Shown: positions 36,001 through 46,096 of the stretch, piece after piece | Layout of the letters: every line of letters starts with the position of its first letter | Position numbering within the stretch: position 1 is the stretch's first letter | Assembly (NCBI RefSeq): GCF_000499845.2 | Contig: NC_023754.2 | Coordinates: 13,720,993 to 13,784,992 of the forward strand | Direction of reading: 5' to 3' | DNA: 64,000 nucleotides | DNA from: Phaseolus vulgaris | Lineage: Eukaryota > Streptophyta > Magnoliopsida > Fabales > Fabaceae | Made by a program: the position numbers and the translations under genes | The notes under the pieces: model-generated | Database searches by the model: none | Told to the model about the DNA's origin: nothing | Seen by the model: the letters and a program-made list of their open reading frames with translations, nothing else

Positions 36001-39000
36001 CATGATATGCAAAGGGCAATTGAAACCCAATCGCGATGAAAGAGAACAGAGAAAATAACGAGTGAGAAGAAAAAGAGACATAGAGAAAAGAAACTCTCAA
36101 CAAGCATACAATTCTATTGTGTGTTTGAAAGTGAAAAGCAAGAGTGTAATTATAAGAAAAGAAATGACTAAAGATGTGGGAAAAAAAGAAAAAAGGAGAT
36201 GGGCCCAATAAAAGCCCAGAAGCAAATAAAAGTATCTTTAACAAGTGTTTTTGTTTTTCAAGTAATGTGAAATTATATCGTTTCATAATTATTTTATTAC
36301 TAAATATGAAAATAAGTATATAAGGCTTAAATTATGTGTATTATTAGTTAAATCATATATGCTCAACCCCTTTTGTAATCTACCTTCATTTCCTTAAATC
36401 CAAATTTTAAATAAACTTTATGAACCAAATTTGTGCAGGCTTTCATCAAGTTAATATTCTCAGACTTCTCCACTTTTTTTAATTATATACATGTTTCTTT
36501 TAAGCCCCCTGCTATAACACTGTACATTTTCTGGCTAGGCTCTTTAGTCATAGGTTCAAAATTCGTTTTGTGTACCGCTTATGCACTTGATCATGTGTTA
36601 ATTACACAAATCTATTGCGTAGATACTTTGATGTTCTCATCGATTTTTCCTACATAACTCATCAAACTCACCCTACCTTCTAACACTGTATTTTCAAAAA
36701 AAATATAAGTTTTAGAAGAAAATAAATAAAATGGGTATCAAAATTTCACTCTTGTAATTCGAAATGATCTAATTTTAACTAATCAATTTATTCTTATAAA
36801 ATTCTAAAAATTTCAATTTCTTTTAAAATTATCTTTCTAAAAGGTATATTTTATGATTTACAATTACAAAGTTTTTTTTACTCTATTCTTTACAATATCT
36901 TTCTAAAGACTATAAAGAGAGGAGTCAACTCTTTAACTTGGTGTTTTAATTTTCGATATACCACTTTCAGTCATTGATGGAGTAGTATTGTTATTATTTC
37001 AGTGGATATAGAAGGCAAGAAAGCACAAATATGTGTGGAACCAAAGTATGTCACTCTTGTTCGGTCTGTAAAGAGTATTGCTCGATTTGCACTAAAATGC
37101 CTTTGGCCTTCAGGATGGGTTGTCACATTAGGTATGTTGATGAATTTTTATATAAAATTCACAAAAATCTTATTGTAATATAAAATATTATAGTAGTTAA
37201 GTGAATATAATCTAATTGGATTATTTATCATAAATGATTGGTCTTCTCCATGCATATGTACATAACTTGGAAGACTTGGAAGCAATAAAGAAGATAAAGC
37301 AAAAACACATATGGAGTGGTCAGCTCTTGACTTTTTTTATGGAAAACCCTTATATGGACATAGGAATTGCTGGAGGTACACCATCCATGAAATATAACAG
37401 AAATAATAAAGATATCGACTCACTCTTTATTACGACAGAACAATTGAAAGGTAAGCCATAATCACTTCACTTTATGACAAAACATTATAATTTTACAAAT
37501 TCATGTTTGTTATTTTTATTATTATCTAAATCTAAATATTTGGTCTCATCTTCCTCTTTTTGTACATATTTGCAGATTTGAGTGAATATAGCTTAGGGCC
37601 GGGTCAACAAGACAGTACTACAGAATCTGAAACAGAAAAAAATAAGAAGAGTAAGCCATAATCACTTTACTTTATGACAAAACATTATAATTTTACAAAA
37701 CCATGTTTGTTATTTGTATTGTTATCTAAATCTAAATATTTGGTCCCATCTTCCTCTTTCTGTACATATTTGCAGTTCTGAGTGAATATAGCTTAGGGCA
37801 GGGTCAACAAGACAGTACTACAGAATCTGAAACAGAAAAAAATAAGAATGAGAGTAAGCCATAATCACTTTACTTTATGACAAAACATTATAATTTTACA
37901 AAACCATGTTTGTTATTTGTATTGTTATCTAAATCTAAATATTTGGCCCCATCTTCCTCTTTCTGTACATACTTGCAGGGCTGAATGAACCTAGCTCAGG
38001 GCAAGGTCAACAAGACAATACTACAAAATCTGGAACAAAAAAAAAGGAGAATGAGAGTAAGCCATAATCACTTTACTTTATGACAAAACACTATAATTTT
38101 ACAAAACCATGTTCGTTATTTGTATTGTTATCCAAATCTATATATTTGGCCCCATCTTCCTCTTTCTGTACATACTTGCAGGGCTGAATGAACCTACAAA
38201 AGAAATGGATAAGGATAATGCATTTTTGACTGCTGCAAAAAACGGCATTATGGAGATTGTGCTTGCACTTAAATCCAAAATACCGAGTGTTATGCATGAA
38301 ACCAACTCCAACAACGAGAACGTGTTGCTTGTGGCAGTGAAGAACAGGCAGACCAAAATTGTTGAGGAGTTGAAGATTAATTTGGATAAGAAATTGTTCG
38401 ATAACTTAATTTTGGAAGTGGATGACATGGAGAACACTGTGTTGCATTTAGCTTCAGGTACAACTACCCACAATGAAAGGACTTGGCAGATTGCTGGTTC
38501 TGCCATGCAAATGATGTGGGATATCAAGTGGTATGAGGTATGCATGTTTTCACGTTCATAATATTATCCAAGTCAACCTTTGCACTTGCAACACAAACAC
38601 ACAAATGTATGATTAATTTTCATGATCATGCATGCATGCATTGATGCAGTACGTGAGAGCCCTAGTGCCGGAACATTTCACATCAAGAACCAACAACGAC
38701 AAAAAAACCAGCACAGAAGTCTTCAAGTTGAACCACGAAGTCCTGCTGAAGGAGAGCTCAGAGTGGATGAAGGAAACCTCCAACTCCTGCTCTGTTGTAG
38801 CTGCCCTAATCGCCGGCGTCTCCTTCGCTACCTCCAGCACCGTCCCTGGGGGCACTAACAATGGAAAGCCGGAGCTAGAAGGGCAGCCAGCTTTCGATGT
38901 CTTCGCCATCGCATCCCTGATTGGTCTTTGCTTCTCGGTGACCGCTCTTATAATGTTCCTGGCGATCCTGACCTCACGGAAGCAGTTCCAAGACTTCAAG

Positions 39001-39258
39001 ATGAGTTTGCCCTTGAAGCTCCTCTTCGGCCTCAGCTCTTTGTTCGTCTCCATTTCTTCCATGTTGCTTTCCTTCTGTGCTGGACATTTCTTCGTGCTCA
39101 AGGACAAGTACAAGAACATCTTGTTCCCTGTCTACATTGCAACTTGTTTGCCTATTACTTTCTATGCAGTGCTGCAGTTTCCTCTCTATGCTGATCTGCT
39201 TAGAGCCATTTTCAAGAAGGTCCCACAACCAAGTACTACTAGCAGCAACCAAATCTAG
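24009..39258 (+). CDS. Ankyrin-repeat/PGG-domain membrane protein, ACD6/ITN1-like, 11 exons
   Basis: Model: exons 24009-24024, 24289-24795, 25650-25799, 28898-29026, 37003-37131, 37274-37450, 37576-37650, 37776-37853, 37979-38056, 38182-38537, 38650-39258. Their sum is 2304 nt, 767 codons plus TAG, with no internal stop; introns 1-9 are phase 1 and the last is phase 0. Residues about 45-170 hold ankyrin repeats (GTALHVAVNDGNVELV; GNTPLHLAASRGFIGM); a second block lies at about 450-565 (NVLLVAVKNRQTKIVEEL; TVLHLASG, ending WDIKWYEY). Residues about 600-715 are the PGG domain (SSEWMKETSNSCSVVAALIAG, STVPGGTN) within a four-helix membrane C-terminus. Family members act in defence signalling or salt response at membranes; the role here is unknown. 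Introns 3 and 4 carry transposons. Exon 2 ends at a weak GTTAGC donor. The exon 6 acceptor (37272-37273) is the least certain junction; a TAA lies just upstream in frame. Confidence 0.85.
26118..27780 (-). mobile_element. Antisense LINE fragment in intron 3
   Basis: A T-run at 26118-26127 followed by GGCAAAGAATAAAG is the inverted LINE 3' tail seen elsewhere here. On the minus strand, 26977-26591 reads as zf-RVT (FIVKSAYNDLF, ALPLAQFLAWRVIKNKVATK, STLCIMCSEKEKIVTHLF). Farther right the minus strand has FWDGVVAKIKNRLARW and ARRFCLLKFVITSHPLFYI near 27560-27720, the LINE thumb region, with many stops. The endonuclease and most of RT are missing. It lies opposite to the host gene. Confidence 0.82.
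27781..28897. other. Remainder of intron 3, unassigned
   Basis: A/T-rich intronic sequence. I see no coding homology and no terminal repeats. The open frame 27955-28227 shows no recognisable motif. Confidence 0.5.
29826..30310. repeat. Diverged tandem duplication, ~243-bp period
   Basis: GAACTCGGGTGGAGT...GAGTAGCAGAA at 29826 and GAACTTGGGTGGAGT...GAGTAGTAGAA at 30069 begin two collinear copies that also share TGAGGAAGCCACTATGGA / TGAGGACACCGCTATGGA and GTGGTGAG / CAGTGGTGAG. Confidence 0.75.
30496..31213. mobile_element. Non-autonomous hAT-type DNA transposon, 718 bp
   Basis: Perfect 8-bp duplications CTTATTAG lie at 30488-30495 and 31214-31221. The termini are inverse repeats of about 23 bp with two mismatches: the left starts CAAGGTTGTCAAACTCGCG and the right, inverted, starts CATGGTTATCAAACTCGCG. 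An 8-bp duplication and CA(A/T)GG ends are hAT signatures. The subterminal zones are packed with ACTCG/CGAGT units (GACTCGACTCGTAGACTCG near 30542-30590 and CGAGTTAACTCGG near 31134). The middle (about 30885-30990) is GC-rich with CAACTCGCGACCACC-type repeats. No transposase is encoded, so it depended on one supplied in trans. Confidence 0.9.
31753..33160 (-). pseudogene. Copia RT and RNase H, broken
   Basis: On the minus strand, 33160-32729 carries the RT start (WQLTPFPPGKKTIGCKWVYK, RYKARLVTK, LKQLDVNNAFLHGDL). After a break, 32692-32201 covers the second half (FKIKNLGNLTYFWGLEVA). The catalytic YVDD position reads YLHD, so polymerase activity is lost. RNase H follows in mixed frames to about 31753, with CPETRKSTTGYSIF-like sequence and FCDNQ. 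Stops and shifts are frequent. Confidence 0.85.
33551..34481 (-). pseudogene. Copia protease and integrase, broken
   Basis: Minus strand 34481-34188 is the protease, with SWIIDFGAIDH where the family has D-S/T-G (Ser to Phe). Next, 34140-33820 carries the pre-integrase zinc finger (LWHYRLGHPTHERLHVL, CDTCNHVKQ). Then 33748-33551 gives the integrase start (FFTIVDDYSRYTW, KIIRTDNGAEF) with two acidic residues visible. The rest of the integrase (toward 33100) is shortened and frameshifted. Confidence 0.85.
34497..35563 (-). pseudogene. Copia gag with zinc knuckles, broken
   Basis: The minus-strand ATG at 35563 (MPDENPTLSSPSEK) starts gag, which shifts into the frame at 35507-35298 (FLDSTNYHSWRQSIIPMLSA). 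After a gap, 35141-34497 has the conserved VTDYFKKLRIIWYELENF block and two CCHC-like knuckles, CIFCGKYGHTKNIC and CAYCNKICHTVDTC. It lacks an unbroken frame. Confidence 0.83.
35680..35926 (-). repeat. TRIM-related leader segment between copia gag and LTR
   Basis: Read on the minus strand, this stretch holds primer site, a CCTATCCTAGCGAG...CCACCCGCTATCGGATC leader, then GGAGATCCCACATCGACTAG and the rest of a short LTR-like unit. It matches the TRIM remnant at 40980-41386 in order and content. Either this copia leader and the TRIM share descent, or a TRIM sits inside the copia leader. Confidence 0.65.
36266..37002. other. 3' end of intron 4
   Basis: T-rich intron sequence up to the TTATTATTTCAG acceptor of exon 5. 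I see no element in it. Confidence 0.55.
37451..38181 (+). repeat. Tandem exon-intron array inside the ankyrin-PGG gene
   Basis: Four introns, each exactly 125 bp (37451-37575, 37651-37775, 37854-37978, 38057-38181), start GTAAGCCATAATCACTT and end ATA(T/C)TTGCAG and differ at only a few positions. They separate exons of 75, 78 and 78 bp that encode variants of LSEYSLGQGQQDSTTESE. Every intron is phase 1, so each exon can be added or skipped without shifting the frame. Exon 10 begins with the same 14 bases as exon 9, so its start belongs to the repeated unit. The array lies in the linker between the two ankyrin blocks; the encoded units are rich in Gln, Glu, Ser, Thr and Lys and probably unstructured. 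Confidence 0.9.
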
Positions 39259-39871
39259 AGGGCTTTTTCTTTTGCTTCCCACACTTTCTTTTAACACTTC
39301 TTAATCATTGTATCACTTTATTCAAATTTTAAACAAAGTATTTGATTTTACTCATTTTTTTTTTCAAATCATTCAAAGGGGTTGATTTTTTTTTTTTTTT
39401 TTAAATTACTAATTAGATTAGTATATGAATTTAGTATTTTTTTTTCTATTTGAAGTCGAGAGAACGTGATATGACTTCATTTGAAAAAAATTACACTAAA
39501 CTAAAGTAGTGTTACTTTGACACGAGTTTATCTTGATATGTGACGTTTTATATTTATAGTAAATCGTTGCATGTTTTCATGACTAATCCTAATTCGTATT
39601 TTCAAAAAATCGACCACATTTTAGTGATTTGAAAAAGAAAATTACACCAATTGAGTGACCAACTACATGTAAGTCTTGTTTTATAAGTTGATTTTGTATG
39701 AAAAAGTTATCTATGTAAAATAAAGATAAATTGTTACCTAATTATTTTTTTATCATTAATAACAAATATATTAAAACAAGACAATTAGATTTCACAATGG
39801 TAAAAAAAAAATAGAAAGAAGAAAAACAAAAATCTATATGATGTTAAGAAATCTATTTAACACAGTAAACC

Positions 39872-39909
<38 letters not shown>

Positions 39910-40604
39910 TTATTTGAATCCAAAAATGTCTTATGTAGACAACAATTTACACACTCAATTCATTCTGAATGATGCAATTTGTTTCCCAGATAGTAGAATT
40001 TACACGTTGAGCTTTGTCTTCAAATATGTGAAATTGAAATCTATGTATCTTTCCCTTAAATTCTACCAAAAGATCTGTAAACCAGAATGATAGAAACACA
40101 ACAAAGCATTACCAAATGCTTTTTTTCACCAGCCCTTATGATTTTGTCATTCCACTTCCCTTGTTTACTGTCAATCCGTAAGTCAATATTCATCCTCTTT
40201 GATCATTGATATTGTTGCATATACCAAACCACGTGGTTTATGTGATCAAACATTTTTCTCTAGATTTCATATGTGATTGAGAATTGAAAACAAAAAATAT
40301 TGAAAAATAGGTTTGAAGCTCAGAAACTCAATATTTGCATTGTTTGCAACAAGTAGGAGAAACAGAGACATGTGACAAAGTCATCCTCGGTCCCATGTAT
40401 ACATAATATTTATGTTAGGAAGTTTCCTGTGCAACAGAGCCAGAACTACAAGAGTAATACACATAAGGACAACGTTCACATGGTATTTAAATGATAAGAT
40501 TTTTTTACTCTTTAAAATTGATTGTAGGCATGTAACTGGGTTTTGACACGAGTGTAAATATTAAAGGATACGGATACCAGAGTTATAGAAGGATCCTAAT
40601 ATTA
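39259..40604. other. 3' flank of the ankyrin gene
   Basis: A/T-rich with several long T-runs. It includes an (AT)n microsatellite at 39877-39907. I see no gene; 39259 to about 39450 probably holds the 3' UTR, with no clear polyadenylation signal. Confidence 0.55.
39877..39907. repeat. (TA)n microsatellite
   Basis: An uninterrupted TA dinucleotide run of about 15 units. Confidence 0.95.
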
Positions 40605-40754
40605 ATTGGGTGTCTTTTATAATTATCAGTTGTTTCTCTTTATAGAGGAGAATAATTGAGTGTCTTTTCTAATTATCAGTTGTTTCTCTTTATAGAGGAG
40701 AATAATTGAGTGTCTTTTCTAATTATCAGTTGTTTCTCTTTATAGAGGTGAATA
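40605..40754. repeat. 50-bp tandem repeat, three copies
   Basis: Units begin at 40605, 40655 and 40705 (ATTG(G/A)GTGTCTTTT...) and share CAGTTGTTTCTCTTTATAG. The copies differ at one to three positions, indicating recent amplification. Confidence 0.95.
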
Positions 40755-40979
40755 ACTCTTTTATTTTGTCTTTGTGTGTCATGATTGATTCTAGTATTTA
40801 ATTATTGATTTTTTTTCCTCTTTAGTTAAACCTAGAATGAGTGTACTACTTGTATATATTCAGACCATTTGTTTTGATTTTAATAACAAGAAAAGAGAGA
40901 TATTCATTCTCATATCTTTTACCTTCCTTTTACTCTTTGTTCATCTTTTGTTCTCTTTTATTCATCTCTGTTCTATTTC

Positions 40980-41386
40980 TATTTTGTAATATCGAGTGTT
41001 TGTTGGGCTTATCAGGCCACCCGCTATCGGGCCGTTATCGGACCACCCATAATATGTTATCCCACGCAAGAGTTGTCACTCTCGGTGTGACGAGGGGTGT
41101 GTTGGAGATCCCACATCGACTAGAGATTAGGACATTTCATTGTATATAAGTGGGTGCAAACCTCACCTCATGAGCCAGTTTTATGGGGTTGAGTTAGGCT
41201 TAAAGTCCACTTTGTAATATGGTATCAGAGCCATTTCGAGCCTATCCTAGCGAGTGTTTGTTGGGCTTATCAGGCCATCCGCTATCGGGTCGTTATCGGA
41301 CCAACCATAATATGTTATCCCATGCATGAGTTGTCACTCTCGGCGTGATATGTGGTTGAGTTAGACTTAAAGTCTACTTCATAATA
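40980..41386 (+). mobile_element. TRIM (mini LTR retrotransposon) tandem remnant
   Basis: The order is: partial LTR end (TTTTGTAATA), leader without primer site (40992-41099), full short LTR 41100-41219 (starts TGTTGGAGATCCCACATCG, ends TTTGTAATA), primer site TGGTATCAGAGCC at 41220-41232, the leader again, and a partial LTR end to 41386. The two leader copies share GAGTGTTTGTTGGGCTTATC and CCGCTATCGGG. A 120-bp LTR, initiator-Met primer site and no coding region define TRIMs; leader-LTR-leader order reflects a tandem element sharing LTRs. Confidence 0.75.
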
Positions 41387-42277
41387 GTGAATAAGAGAAA
41401 ACTGTTGTTGAATTCTTATTAATGTTTCCAGCCATGCTTTAATATCTGCTAACATAAAAAAAAATATGAACTATTTGGTTTATAACAAATGTTATATTCC
41501 AATGCTATTAGTAATCAATTTTCCAAATAATAGAAGAGACAAAAATATTTTAATAAAACAACAAGACACATTGAAAACCTAATTTAAGAAACTTGTTAAT
41601 GATCAACTCAAATTTAAAAAAAAAAGTAAAAAACACTCAAAGCACATTACAACTATAATTCTACTCAAGATATTTTATCAAACACCTACAAAACATAGTA
41701 AACACATTTTCACAAACACATGATATACTAGTTTTAATGAATTTTATGAAAATTTTAGGAAACATGTAAAGATTAAAAATTGAAAATTACTCAAGTTTAA
41801 ACTGATTTAACTGATTGATATTGAAAAAAAATACTCAAAAATTGTAAAAACAATAGAAACACACAAAAACAACAACACACAAATAAGAATAACTAAGACA
41901 CACTAGTGATGGTTCAATGAACAAATAATTTTAACTGAAGAACAAAATATATTATCAAATTTAAACTGTGGAAACAGGTCAAGACATGAAAAACATTATT
42001 TAAACAACATGGAACAATTAGAAACAGTAGAAGAACTTATTCTGAATAACCTAGGCTCATGATATCCCTTGATGCAATATGACCTTGCATGCAACTAGGA
42101 GCTCTTCTTCAAAATATGTTTAAGTTTAATTTTATTTCATGAACAAGGAGATTGAAGTTGCAAAAGCATGATTGAAGGTTGAACTTGTCACAGGTTGAGT
42201 TTGAAGATGGAGATATGAGTTGATTCTGAGTGAGGTTAGATAAATACTTAGTTTCTAAAGTGAGGTTGGACTGACAT
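41387..42277. other. Unassigned A/T-rich sequence
   Basis: I see no open frame with recognisable motifs and no terminal repeats. Confidence 0.5.
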
Positions 42278-42591
42278 TGTTGAAATAAGGGGAGATAAGT
42301 TCAAGAGGGAGGTGAATTGAACTTAGAAGATTTTCGCAAATATTTATTTATTGCAAAACAAAGACAAATCAACAAATTATATTACCAATTAAGATATATT
42401 GTTACAACAATTAAGTTTGTTTAAACTAAACACAATTGATTAAATATTTTCTAAAAACTCTTCAATACATTGAGACAAGACAGAAACACACAAGTTAGAA
42501 ATACATTTGAAAATAAATTTTAACTATTTATATTGAAAACACATATTGATAAAAAAAACAACCAATTAATCCAGAAGAATGGTGGATTGAA

Positions 42592-43965
42592 TTAAGGACA
42601 ATGCACCAATACATTGTTTACAATTTCGAATCAGTTTAGTGAGACAATTTGAATATTAATTTTTCTATAGAACAATGTCAAGAAACACTGTATGTATTAA
42701 TTCCAACAAATTTAGAAGATTAAAAAATCACAGAAATACAATACTATGTTGTAGAGATGAAATTAACTTATTCTTTTACGAAAACAACCAATTAAACATG
42801 TCATATCAGTTTGTTATACATTAACTTCAAAAAGGAAAAGAGTAAAGAGACAAGAACACAAATATTTTTATATTGGTTCACTCTTATTAAGAGCTACATC
42901 CAGTTTCACTTTACACCAAAGTGGTTTTCACTAAAAATACAATTTCCAAAAGCATTCTTGATTTCTAAAAAATCAGGACATTTCATCAACATCATATACT
43001 CCTCAGAGGAAACCAGATTAGGAACATAAGTACCAATAAAATCTTCCACATTACATGTATCCTGATCATGAGAAATAGACTTAGCATAAAGAGTTTTATA
43101 TAAGTCCAAAATATGTTTTTCAATGATTTTAGGATCCTCAATAACCACATTATCAATCCGTAAACGATGAATCCCACCAGAATTATTTCTCCTTTGAACA
43201 ACAGCATGGAAAAAAGCAGTATTTCTATCCCCATCTTTAAACCAAAGCATCTTAGTTATTTCTTTCTAAAACAAATATTGACAGTGAAGAGCATGATAAA
43301 GCTCCTCCTTAGTTATCTTTTCTTTACAGAGAAGCCCGTCAATATCAGACATACTAGCAATATCTAAATTTTGTTGAATACCAAGGAGGAGATCCTACTT
43401 AAGAATAACTGCATTGTGAACATTACCAAAATAGTTTTTATTCCAATCACGAAGCTCATTTTTCAACCTTTTTAACTTATGTTGCAAAATAAACATAGGA
43501 CACCCAACAACCTTATTATTTCAAGAGTCATCCAGACATACTCTGTTACATAAAGCCCTATCTAGTCTTCTATGAATTCTATGCACCAATACATTGTTTT
43601 GCACCAATAGTGGATTGAATTAATGACAATGCACCAATACATTGTTTACAATTTTGAATCAGTTTAGTGAGACAATTCAAATATTCATTTTTCTATAAAA
43701 CAATGTCAAGAAACACTGTATTAATTCCCAAAAATTTAGAAGATTAAAAAATCACAGAAATACAATACAATGCCGTAGAGATGAAATTAACTTATTCTTT
43801 TATGAAAACAACCAATTAAACATATCATGTCAGTGTGTTATACATTAACTTCAAAAAGGAAAAGAGTAAAAAGACAAGAACACAAATATTTTTATACTGG
43901 TTTACTCTTATTAAGAGATACGTCCAGTTCCACTTTACACCAAAGTGGTTTCCACTAAAATGCAA
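42592..43965. repeat. ~350-bp direct repeats (42592-42944 and 43617-43965)
   Basis: Both copies start GACAATGCACCAATACATTG (42598 and 43623) and stay collinear to ACTAAAA(A)TGCAATTTC/ACTAAAAATACAATTTC, with mostly single-base differences and one short deletion. Confidence 0.85.
42945..43590 (-). mobile_element. LINE ORF2 fragment between the direct repeats
   Basis: On the minus strand, 43250-42945 reads MLWFKDGDRNTAFFHAVVQ and NNSGGIHRLRIDNVVIEDP, the conserved segment between LINE endonuclease and RT. 43590-43260 adds LDRALCNRVCLDDS and [19 protein letters not shown]. Both ends are abrupt, with no tail or A-run, so the fragment was not placed by ordinary LINE insertion. Confidence 0.8.
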
Positions 43966-44753
43966 TTTCGTTACACAAAAATCACAAACATTGTTCTTGA
44001 ACACTACAAAAATACAAACTACAACTGTAACACCCTATTACAACACCATACAAATCCAGGAAACACTATCTTGGACAAAAACACAATACAAGAAACATCA
44101 AATTAATAGTATGAAACGAATAAATATGGAGCAAAGAGTTTAAGAAAAACAACATTGTCTTTTATCCTCGCAACATCAATGAAAAACCATTCACTTAGCA
44201 AGATGATGAACACAAGTCTCCAAGAACTTCAAAGAACCTCAATATTTTTCAAAACTTGTAAGATCATATTTTCTAAAACACTTTTTCACAAAGTATAGTT
44301 TCGCAAACGTGTCTATTACTCTTTTCTCAAACATAAAAGTCCCTAATTATAGAAAATTTAAAAGTACAGTTTAGTTAGAAAGAAAGGTTACAGTTAAGAA
44401 AATCAACTTGTTGAAAACACGAGTTAGGTTGTTGATTTTACTTTAAAAAATGGTCTAATTCAGGTTTTTCTCATATGTTATAATGATACAAAATAGAAAC
44501 TCTTTTTAGGTAACATATTAAAGTATAGTGTTCAACATATGGAAATATATTTTATAAAAAGCTAAAAATCTATAAGTGTTTGTAATAATTTTTTTTTATA
44601 ATAACATATTGAAAAACTTCAACTTTCCATAAATCAATTAAGAACCAGTTGTAAAAACGTTTTAATCAATTAAAATGTTAGTTCTTGGATTCATCATCTC
44701 ATAAAGCAAAATATAACTCATCAAACAAAAAGGTTACATTAAGAGGCTCAACA

Positions 44754-45001
44754 TGTTAGAATGTGTGGTCAAAACAAAAGGGGGTGAATTGTTTTCACAA
44801 GAGTTTTGCAAAGATTGGAAGTAAAGTGAAAAGTACTGAAAAATCAACCAATTAATTTTTCGTTCAACTAGATAAAATTTCAATTTTATAGTTCTTTATA
44901 AAAAAAATCAATCAATTGTTTTCTTAAAACAACATGTTGTTTGTACCAGTAAAGAAAGAACACTTTGTTATGAAGTGTATAAAAGAAAGGATAAAGAGAT
45001 T
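44754..45001. mobile_element. Left part of an older copia-family LTR (right part 51754-52130)
   Basis: Starts TGTTAGAATGTGTGG and GGGGGTGAATTG, like the family LTRs. It is interrupted by the copia element with AGATT duplications (44997-45001, 51754-51758) and continues at 51754 with TTATACAGGTTCACTC and ACCCCTCAAGAACACAC. Its far end is cut by the inverted LINE tail near 52130. Confidence 0.8.
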
Positions 45002-46096
45002 TGTTAGAATCTATGGCCTTAAACAAGAGGGGTGAATTGTTTATAAGAGATTTTCGAAAACTTTTGAAGGTTCAATGAAATTCTGTGCAAAAATCCAGAA
45101 GAGGAATCAAGTTAGCCAAGAACCCAAACTATTTTAAAGAAAAACACAGAAAAACAATCGGTTGTTTCTTCAAATCAATCGATTATACCAGTTAAAAGTT
45201 AAACAACTTAAAAATAGAATTTAAAGGAGTTTAAGATAAAGAAAAATGCACACAAACAGTTTAGATTGGTTCACTGTTACAATAAGAGCTACATCCAGTT
45301 CCCAAAAACCCGCTGGATAATCCACTAAGCAATCAAACCAGATTACAAAACACCACACACCAAAGTGGTGACCTTGAACCCTTCAAGAAACACACTACAT
45401 TTGGCAAACCACACCAAGAGTATTGATTTTGAACACCTCAAGAACACAAAACATTCCTTGGCAATGCAACAACAGAAATATAGAAGATTGAGAAAGGATT
45501 ACATGTGATCAAAGAACAATTTGAAAAGAATACAATTGCAATCATATTCCACTTTCTCTTGAAAATCCAAAGATTTATGTGAATCTTGAAAACTTGAGAT
45601 CAAATATGTCATACTGAATTTCTCAAAATTGTTTCTTACTCTTTATAAACATATAACAAACTATTTATATTTTCCAAAGATTGGTCAAAACATTTAATGA
45701 AGGAGCGTTTTTAGTTAGAAATCATTTAAAACAGATTCACCAATGAAAAACAGAATTCTGTTAGGATTTTCAAAGAAACAATCGGTTGAAACCAGAAACA
45801 ACCGATTGATTTGGTTTGATAGTTTAGTCAACCAAGTCAAACAACTTTCAACCTTTTTGAAAACATCTAGGAACAAAACAACTGGTTGATTTGACAAAAC
45901 AACAGGTTGTTTTTCACTTAGTTGGAAAAACATAGAATTTCAAAAAGGTTTTAATTCACATCTATTTTAGATTCAACAAAAGAGTGGATCTCACTTTAAC
46001 CTACCCAGATCCCACCCACACACAGCAGCACACCAACCTTTCATCAAACACCTTGGATTTGGATTCTTCAAAGCACTTGATCACTCTTGATCAACA
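45002..46096 (-). repeat. LTR of the copia element (3' LTR by orientation)
   Basis: TGTTAGAATCTATGG...GATCAACA, collinear with 50647-51753. It carries palindrome pairs at 45155, 45779 and 45879. Confidence 0.93.

Larger units (their letters stand above)
31557..36260 (-). mobile_element. Ty1/copia retrotransposon, antisense in intron 4, degenerate
   Basis: A 334-bp LTR (35927-36260) starts TATTACAATCG and ends TTTTTCA. A partial second copy starts at 31557 with the same bases and is lost near 31750. The outer flanks AGTGA (31552-31556) and AGTAA (36261-36265) look like a 5-bp duplication with one change. Next to the right LTR, TCTGATACCA (35917-35926) is the inverted initiator-Met primer site. 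On the minus strand the order is gag, zinc knuckles, protease, integrase, RT, RNase H, the copia order. The 3' end of RNase H is fused directly to the truncated LTR, so a deletion removed that junction. Confidence 0.88.
42278..44753. mobile_element. LTR-like region with internal duplication and LINE capture
   Basis: The left end TGTTGAAATAAGGGG...GGTGAATTG resembles the start of the copia LTR family here, and the right end GGCTCAACA fits an LTR terminus. Inside, two direct copies of about 350 bp (42592-42944 and 43617-43965) flank a LINE piece. Both copies share ACATCCAGTTTCAC/ACGTCCAGTTCCAC and ACACCAAAGTGG. Without one copy and the LINE, about 1.45 kb remain, a reasonable LTR length. No target duplication was found, because another LTR starts at 44754. 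Confidence 0.45.

Noticed and set aside
38138..38545. 135-codon minus-strand open frame
   Set aside because: It is the antisense of exon 10 of the ankyrin gene, whose sense reading has clear ankyrin motifs.
38613..39297. Several open frames on both strands over the last exon
   Set aside because: They shadow the PGG exon, which has GC-richer coding sequence and clear domain motifs in one frame only.
41100..41219. Cassandra-type TRIM with 5S rRNA-like LTR
   Set aside because: No 5S internal promoter boxes are visible in the LTR.
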